Source of the DNA: an uncultured Collinsella sp.
Lineage (GTDB): Bacteria > Actinomycetota > Coriobacteriia > Coriobacteriales > Coriobacteriaceae
Reading direction: 5' to 3'
Assembly: GCA_902479205.1 (NCBI GenBank)
Contig: CABSNX010000113.1
Coordinates: 1-6,465, forward strand
DNA length: 6,465 nucleotides
Shown here piece by piece: positions 5,429 through 6,465 of this stretch (position 1 is its first letter; each line of letters opens with the position of its first letter). The notes beneath the pieces were generated by a model. That model did no database searches and was not told where the DNA came from. It was given only the letters and a program-made list of their open reading frames with translations. A program made the translations under genes and the position numbers.

Positions 5429-5460
5429 CGAGAGAGGGCGAATTAAAGCGCCTCCTCTCG
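5429..5460. promoter_or_regulatory. 12-bp inverted repeat overlapping the YitT -35 region
   Basis: CGAGAGAGGGCG (5429-5440) faces CGCCTCCTCTCG (5449-5460), pairing at 11 of 12 positions including one G-U, with an 8-base AT-rich centre, AATTAAAG. It ends 8 bp before the -10 box, so it covers where a -35 contact would be. It has no T-tract. A regulator operator is the simplest reading; an mRNA hairpin would need a start point further upstream. Confidence 0.5.
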
Positions 5461-5465
5461 CTCCA

Positions 5466-5474
5466 TGCTACAAT
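5466..5474 (+). promoter_or_regulatory. Extended -10 promoter of the YitT gene
   Basis: TGC-TACAAT at 5466-5474 is an extended -10 (TGn plus TACAAT), which can work without a good -35; none is visible 16-18 bp upstream. Transcription would start near 5481, leaving a leader of about 40 bases to the GTG at 5520. Confidence 0.5.
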
Positions 5475-5519
5475 CGCGAGCATGCCCCACAACTATATCT
5501 GCCTTCGAAGGGAGCCTAC

Positions 5520-6465
5520 GTGGCGAACGCCATCGATCAGCTCACGGACCGCGTGCTCATGCTCGGCCGTCTCACCATCGTCCGCCGCGCCATTACTGCA
5601 GTGGCGGTCACCATTTCCGCCGTTCTCCAGACATTTCTGATCCAGGCATTCATTCAGCCCGCCGACCTGCTTCCGAGCGGCCTCACCGGCGTCGCGGTCC
5701 TGCTCGATCGCGTTACCTCGCTCGGCGGCGTTCACATCGACATCTCGCTCGGTATGCTCGCGCTCAACATCCCCGTGGCGCTCCTATGCTGGAGCGGCAT
5801 TAGCAAGCGCTTCGTCATCTTCTCGATGATGCAGGTCGTGCTCTCATCGCTGTTCCTCAACGTCTTTCACTTCGCGCCGTTTTTGGGCGACAAGATCATG
5901 CTCATCATTTTTGGCGGCGTGGTCTCGGGTCTGGGCGCTGCCATCGCGCTTAAATCCGGCGCATCCACTGGCGGCACCGACTTTATCGCGCTGTGGGTTT
6001 CCAACCACACGGGCAAGACCATCTGGGGCGTCATCTTTGGTTTCAACTGCTTTATCCTGGCGATCTTTGGTTTTATGTTTGGCTGGGACAAGGCGGCGTA
6101 TTCCATCGTGTTCCAGTTTATTTCGACCAAGACCATCGACAGCTTCTATCGTCGCTACGACCGTGTGACGCTGCAGATCACGACGCGTAAGGCAGACGAG
6201 GTCATGACCGCCTATGTTGACCATTTTCAGCATGGCATTAGCTGTGCCGAGGTCATTGGCGGATACAGCCGCGAGAAGATGTACCTGCTGCACGCCGTTG
6301 TATCGACCTACGAGAGCCAGGACATTATCAAGCTGGTGTGCGACATTGATCCCGGCGCCGTGATCAATGTGTTCCACACGCTCAACTTTGTGGGCGGCTG
6401 GTGGGGCGGCCATGTCGACGAGCCCATGCCCACGGCCGTTCCCGATCCCGACAAGCCCGCGCGCA
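5520..6465 (+). CDS. YitT family membrane protein (DUF161/DUF2179), 3' end cut off
   Basis: This is an inner-membrane protein of unknown transport role in the YitT family; 315 codons are present and no stop is reached before the window ends. Hydrophobic segments lie at about 23-45, 53-64, 76-92, 97-118, 126-146 and 168-187. Family motifs are seen: LLPSGLTGVAVLL at 50-62 and ALKSGASTGGTDFIA at 143-157. From about 215 to 293 there is a soluble DUF2179-type domain (VTLQITTRKADEV, GYSREKMYLLHAVVS, IDPGAVINVFHTLNFVGG). A Pro/Asp-rich tail starts near 300, so the end is probably close. The start is GTG at 5520, with AAGGGAG (5508-5514) five bases upstream; no better in-frame start is seen, and the next ATG (5559) lacks a site. 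It has its own promoter. The biochemical function of the family is not established. Confidence 0.88.
   Translation, partial: MANAIDQLTDRVLMLGRLTIVRRAITAVAVTISAVLQTFLIQAFIQPADLLPSGLTGVAVLLDRVTSLGGVHIDISLGMLALNIPVALLCWSGISKRFVIFSMMQVVLSSLFLNVFHFAPFLGDKIMLIIFGGVVSGLGAAIALKSGASTGGTDFIALWVSNHTGKTIWGVIFGFNCFILAIFGFMFGWDKAAYSIVFQFISTKTIDSFYRRYDRVTLQITTRKADEVMTAYVDHFQHGISCAEVIGGYSREKMYLLHAVVSTYESQDIIKLVCDIDPGAVINVFHTLNFVGGWWGGHVDEPMPTAVPDPDKPAR

Noticed and set aside
5296..5640. Short + strand frame across the palindrome and the start of YitT
   Set aside because: It runs through structured non-coding DNA and out of frame over YitT; no family signal.

Overview
The window reads as a GC-rich Gram-positive bacterium of the class Coriobacteriia, most like a gut Collinsella. 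This is inferred from strong C/G-ending codon use, the gene content, and short palindromes with a CTGTCCCTTT core that I remember from such genomes; no marker gene proves it. The first 12 bases match the end of the Nextera transposon adaptor, so base 1 is probably the raw end of a sequencing contig and not genome.

Layout, all genes on the + strand: (1) the 3' end of an EamA-family transporter gene (14-406). (2) A 183-bp regulatory gap with a TATAAT box overlapped by inverted repeats. (3) A mannose-family PTS: fused EIIAB (590-1513), EIIC (1550-2344) and EIID (2358-3191), with gaps of 36 and 13 bp. (4) A 198-bp gap with two strong hairpins that lack T-tracts, then a SIS-domain sugar-phosphate deglycase resembling FraB/FrlB (3390-4373), closed by a clear intrinsic terminator (4408-4439). 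(5) A HAD-family hydrolase of the beta-phosphoglucomutase type (4535-5164) behind its own hairpin-rich leader. (6) A 355-bp gap with a 119-nt nested palindrome (5262-5380) and a second palindrome beside an extended -10 promoter. (7) A YitT-family membrane protein starting at GTG 5520 and running off the right edge.

The central unit is the most informative part. The PTS would import a sugar or sugar-amine conjugate and phosphorylate it on entry. The SIS protein keeps the Glu and His I associate with catalysis in the Salmonella 6-phosphofructose-aspartate deglycase FraB, at matching spacing, and would split the phosphorylated conjugate into a hexose phosphate and an amino compound. Because the PTS phosphorylates during uptake, the kinase of the fra pathway would not be needed. 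This is the logic of the Salmonella gfr (glucoselysine/fructoselysine) system, so the likely role is use of an Amadori or glycated-amine compound. The exact substrate cannot be read from the sequence.
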